Origin: Actinomycetota bacterium
GTDB taxonomy: Bacteria; Actinomycetota; Humimicrobiia; Humimicrobiales; Humimicrobiaceae
Reading direction: 5' to 3'
Length of the DNA: 8,951 bases
Assembly: GCA_003486795.1 (NCBI GenBank)
Contig: DNFX01000058.1
Coordinates: forward strand, 1-8,951
Both the position numbers and the translations under genes were made by a program. The notes beneath the pieces were generated by a model, which searched no databases, had not been told where the DNA came from, and worked only from the letters and a program-made list of their open reading frames with translations. Every line of letters begins with the position of its first letter. Position 1 is the stretch's first letter. This document shows, piece by piece, positions 6,253 to 8,951 of the stretch.

Positions 6253-7290
6253 ATGAATGTGAAAGCATCCAGAATTATAATAATTCTGATACTTGTTATA
6301 ATTATCCTTATAATGATTGCAGCTTCCATAGGGGCAGCAAATCTTTCTATTGGTTCGACAATAAGGATAATATTCAGCAAAGTATGGGGTATACGTAATT
6401 TTATTGATATTTCTTCTATTGACAGTCAGGATATGAAAATAATTTTTGATATCAGGTTGCCAAGAATTCTCATGGCCGTAATGGTCGGGATTGCATTATC
6501 AGGTTCAGGAGTAATTTTCCAGGGAATATTCAGAAATCCGATGGCAGATCCCTATATAATAGGTGTGTCATCAGGGGCTGCATTCGGGGCTACCATTGCC
6601 ATAATGTTTGCAAAGGGGCTTAAATTTTTTAATCTCTCAATAATAAGTATTTTTGCATTTGCCGGTGCCATACTAACTACATTGCTGATTTATAATATTT
6701 CAAAAATAAAGGGGAAAATCTCTATACTGACCCTTTTGCTTTCGGGAGTTGCATTAAGTTCGCTTTTAACGTCTATAATTTCTTTCTTAATGATTTACAG
6801 GACCCATGACCTTTCAAGAGTGTATTTCTGGATAATGGGAGGTCTTACAAATGCATCCTGGCTTAATCTTTCAATAATAACACCTGCAGTAATTGTAATA
6901 TCCGTAGTCATTTTCTTTTATACCAAAGATTTAAACATTCTTTCTCTTGGTGAAGAAAGAGCAAACCAGCTGGGCATGCAGACAGAAAAGTTAAAACTTA
7001 CCCTGCTGGTACTTGCTTCATTAATTGCTGCTGCAGCAGTTTCCGTAAGTGGAATAATCGGATTTGTAGGTCTTATAACTCCTCATATAATGAGGCTTTT
7101 TGTAGGTCCTGATCACAAAATATTATATCCCACTGCAGCACTATCCGGCGGAATAGTATTATTATTTTCGGATACAATAGCCAGAGTTATTCTTGCTCCC
7201 AGAGAAATTCCTGTAGGCATAGTGACATCAATAATAGGTGTGCCTTTTTTTATATATTTACTTGTAAAATCAAAAAAGCAGGTGTTTTGA
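6253..7290 (+). CDS. FecCD/BtuC-family ABC importer permease
   Basis: Inner-membrane permease of a type II ABC importer for a metal chelate such as cobalamin, siderophore or heme. 345 residues, the usual length, with about nine or ten hydrophobic segments; the first is residues 8-28. Family motifs: RLPR (68-71), SGSGVIFQGIFRNPMADPYIIGVSSGAA region (83-110), SLGEERANQLG (231-241), the ATPase-coupling loop and IIGFVGLITPHIMR (268-281), and a C-terminal EIPVGIVTSIIGVPFF (318-333). The downstream gene starts at the very next base after its TGA and encodes the matching ATPase. No Shine-Dalgarno is visible: the bases before ATG are a run of T, so the transcript may start very close to the ATG or translation may be weak. 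A TTGAGC at 6201-6206 is a possible -35. The substrate-binding lipoprotein is not in the window, so the ligand is undetermined. Confidence 0.92.
   Translation: MNVKASRIIIILILVIIILIMIAASIGAANLSIGSTIRIIFSKVWGIRNFIDISSIDSQDMKIIFDIRLPRILMAVMVGIALSGSGVIFQGIFRNPMADPYIIGVSSGAAFGATIAIMFAKGLKFFNLSIISIFAFAGAILTTLLIYNISKIKGKISILTLLLSGVALSSLLTSIISFLMIYRTHDLSRVYFWIMGGLTNASWLNLSIITPAVIVISVVIFFYTKDLNILSLGEERANQLGMQTEKLKLTLLVLASLIAAAAVSVSGIIGFVGLITPHIMRLFVGPDHKILYPTAALSGGIVLLFSDTIARVILAPREIPVGIVTSIIGVPFFIYLLVKSKKQVF
7280..7284 (+). promoter_or_regulatory. Ribosome binding site supporting the TTG start of the ATPase
   Basis: AGGTG lies inside the last codons of the permease, six bases before TTG 7291. The TTG immediately follows the permease TGA, which suggests translational coupling. 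Confidence 0.5.
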
Positions 7291-8571
7291 TTGAAAAATA
7301 ATATATCTGTCCAGGCGCAGGAGCTGTCTTTTGCCTATAACAGAATTCCCATACTGAAAGGAATAGATTTTGCTATTGAAAAAGGCAGTTTTCTTTCAAT
7401 TCTCGGTCCCAATGGTGCAGGAAAAAGCACTCTTGTTAATATTATGAGCAAAGTTCTTTTGTCTTTTGAGGGAGAACTGAAGATAGAAGAGAGAAGTATA
7501 AGAAAAATGAGCAGTACAGAAGTAGCAAAAAAGATCGCGGTTGTTCCTCAATATACTGATTTGGGATTTAACTTTACAGTCTCTGAAATAGTACTCATGG
7601 GAAGATATCCTCATATAAATAGACTCAGAGGAGAAAGCAGACAGGACTATGATATTTGTAAAAAGGCTATGTATCTTACAAAAACTGAAGAATTCAGTTC
7701 AAGAAAGTACAATGAACTTTCGGGTGGGGAAAAACAAAGAGTAATAATAGCCCAGACTCTTGCACAGGATACCCCCATTATTATACTTGATGAACCTACA
7801 AGCCATCTTGATATAAATTTTCAGATAGAGTTCATGGAACTATTTTATGATTTGAATAAAAATTATGATAAAACAATAATAGGTATTTTTCATGACATTA
7901 ATCTTGCCCTGCAGTATTCTGAAAAGATAATAATGCTGAAAGAAGGAAAAATATTTTCAATGGGTAATACTGCAGACGTAATCACAAGATCGAATATAAT
8001 GGCAGTGTTCAACAGTGATGTATATGTTACAAAAAACCCGTTTACGGGCAGACTTTATGTCAGTCCTAATTTCAATCTGAAAACAGGTAAAGAAAGAAAT
8101 GTTAATAAAAAAGAAACAAAAATCCATGTTATCGGTGGAGGAGGTGCAGCATCACGTATTCTGAATATACTACATAATCATGGATATATAATATCTACCG
8201 GTGTCATAAATAATCTGGATACGGACATAAATACTGCTCAGGAACTGGGAATAATTTTTATAAATGAGGCACCTTTTTCTCCGATATCGAAAGAGGCATA
8301 TTCAAAAAACCTTGAGCTTATAAAGAATGCCGATCTGGTTGTTCTTCCGGGGATTGAATTTGGAAATGGAAATATTCTAAATCTTGAAGCAGTTCATGAA
8401 GCTGTCAAACTAAACAAAAAGATAATTGTTGTTGATGCAACAGATATCAGCAGAAGAGATCATATTGATGGAAAAGCTTCTTCACTTTATGGCAGAATAA
8501 TTAATTCCGGTGCCTGCGTTATAAAAAATGATGAAGATATTATAATGGCAATTCATCAAATAATTTCATAA
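7291..8571 (+). CDS. ABC importer ATPase (BtuD/FecE-like) with an extra C-terminal domain
   Basis: Energy-supplying subunit for the upstream permease, on the cytoplasmic face of the membrane. 426 residues against 250-270 for a plain FecE/BtuD ATPase. ATPase domain about 5-250: Walker A GPNGAGKST (39-47), Q-loop Gln87, signature LSGGEKQR (143-150), Walker B IIILDEP (163-169) with Glu168, D-loop SHLD (171-174), H-loop His201. After a polar linker (about 255-276) comes a second domain, residues 277-426: it opens with a strand and a glycine-rich turn, IHVIGGGGAASRIL, as in Rossmann-like folds, and contains APFSPIS, LVVLPGIEFGNGNILNL and KIIVVDATDISRRD. I recall that archaeal (halobacterial) BtuD proteins are also extended to about 400 residues, which would favour a corrinoid substrate, but this is memory and not checked. 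No frame break at the domain junction. Confidence 0.92.
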   Translation: MKNNISVQAQELSFAYNRIPILKGIDFAIEKGSFLSILGPNGAGKSTLVNIMSKVLLSFEGELKIEERSIRKMSSTEVAKKIAVVPQYTDLGFNFTVSEIVLMGRYPHINRLRGESRQDYDICKKAMYLTKTEEFSSRKYNELSGGEKQRVIIAQTLAQDTPIIILDEPTSHLDINFQIEFMELFYDLNKNYDKTIIGIFHDINLALQYSEKIIMLKEGKIFSMGNTADVITRSNIMAVFNSDVYVTKNPFTGRLYVSPNFNLKTGKERNVNKKETKIHVIGGGGAASRILNILHNHGYIISTGVINNLDTDINTAQELGIIFINEAPFSPISKEAYSKNLELIKNADLVVLPGIEFGNGNILNLEAVHEAVKLNKKIIVVDATDISRRDHIDGKASSLYGRIINSGACVIKNDEDIIMAIHQIIS

Positions 8572-8592
8572 TTTTTCATAATCTTTTAAGAT

Positions 8593-8644
8593 AATATCTG
8601 ACAGAAATAATAAAACCATATAATATAATTATATTTCTGATATT
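8593..8644 (+). terminator. Weak AT-rich hairpin after the ABC operon
   Basis: CAGAAATA (8602-8609) pairs with TATTTCTG (8632-8639), and the flanks AATATC (8593-8598) and GATATT (8639-8644) extend the pairing imperfectly. It lies 21 bases after the ATPase stop, and a TTTTT follows at about 8656. It may end the permease-ATPase transcript, but a nearly GC-free stem is poor evidence. The remainder of 8572-8713 is featureless AT-rich DNA. Confidence 0.3.
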
Positions 8645-8713
8645 TAAAAAACTATCTTTTTAATATAAATTTTAATATAGATTTTTTTATAAAAAAAATT
8701 ACATCTTTTAAAC

Positions 8714-8951
8714 ATGCATAAAATAACTTTGATTAATTATAGTCCTGATTATTTTGAAAAGAGAGAATTAAGTATTAATGAATGCCCTGAAATTAATAAT
8801 CCTGACTCAAATACCTGGATAAATATTGAGGGTATCACCGATAATGGAACTCTTGGCAATCTGCTAAAATGCTTTCAGCTTCACCCTTTAGTAATTGAAG
8901 ATATATTTAATACAAATCAGAGGCCGAAAATCGAAGATTATGTCGATTACA
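8714..8951 (+). CDS. corA: CorA family divalent-cation channel, N-terminal part (cut by window end)
   Basis: CorA forms homopentameric channels for Mg2+ (also Co2+ or Ni2+) in the inner membrane. Only the first 79 residues are in the window, all from the cytoplasmic domain; the GMN-containing membrane helices lie beyond the end. Identification rests on the family signature in residues 57-79, HPLVIEDIFNTNQRPKIEDYVDY, split here as HPLVIEDI and QRPKIEDY, together with the upstream TWINIEGITDNGTL, which matches the usual strand before it. The ATG at 8714 gives a normal CorA N-terminus, but no ribosome site is visible before it. It follows the ABC importer after 142 bases, and may be a separate unit. 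Confidence 0.9.
   Translation, partial: MHKITLINYSPDYFEKRELSINECPEINNPDSNTWINIEGITDNGTLGNLLKCFQLHPLVIEDIFNTNQRPKIEDYVDY

Noticed and set aside
8644..8700. Intrinsic terminator in the T-rich stretch before corA
   Set aside because: The similar strings TTTTTAATATA and TTTTAATATA are direct repeats and do not fold into a stem.

Overview
The window is strongly AT-rich bacterial DNA with A/T-ending codons, Shine-Dalgarno-type ribosome sites and two TTG starts. Its gene content is a tail of a classical (Men pathway) menaquinone cluster, a short-chain dehydrogenase, a split dihydroxyacetone-type kinase, an oxygen/NO-reducing flavodiiron protein, a FecCD/BtuCD-type importer and CorA. This fits an anaerobic or oxygen-limited bacterium that makes menaquinone. 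The phylum cannot be assigned from the sequence alone.

Layout: (1) 1-1930, plus strand: the 3' part of menC, then menE, giving successive steps from SHCHC to o-succinylbenzoate to o-succinylbenzoyl-CoA. (2) 1927-2646, minus strand: an SDR oxidoreductase converging on menE, the two genes sharing a TTAA that supplies both stop codons. (3) 2647-3092: a gene-free divergent region with one striking 10-bp perfect inverted repeat. (4) 3093-4759, plus: dhaL and dhaK, with no dhaM in view. (5) 4848-6035, minus: flavodiiron protein FprA, with a readable promoter whose -10 box runs into a perfect 14-bp palindrome. (6) 6253-8571, plus: a membrane permease directly followed by its ATPase, which carries an extra C-terminal domain of about 150 residues; no substrate-binding protein is in the window. 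(7) 8714-8951, plus: the N-terminus of CorA, cut by the window end.

The genes form at least five transcription units, mostly housekeeping or redox metabolism. I see no mobile element, CRISPR array, tRNA, rRNA or defence locus, and no convincing wholly new system. The points worth a second look are the C-terminal domain on the ATPase, the Glu-to-Lys change at a predicted metal-ligand position of MenC, the DhaM-less kinase pair divergent from an SDR, the palindrome on the fprA promoter, and the isolated inverted repeat upstream of dhaL.
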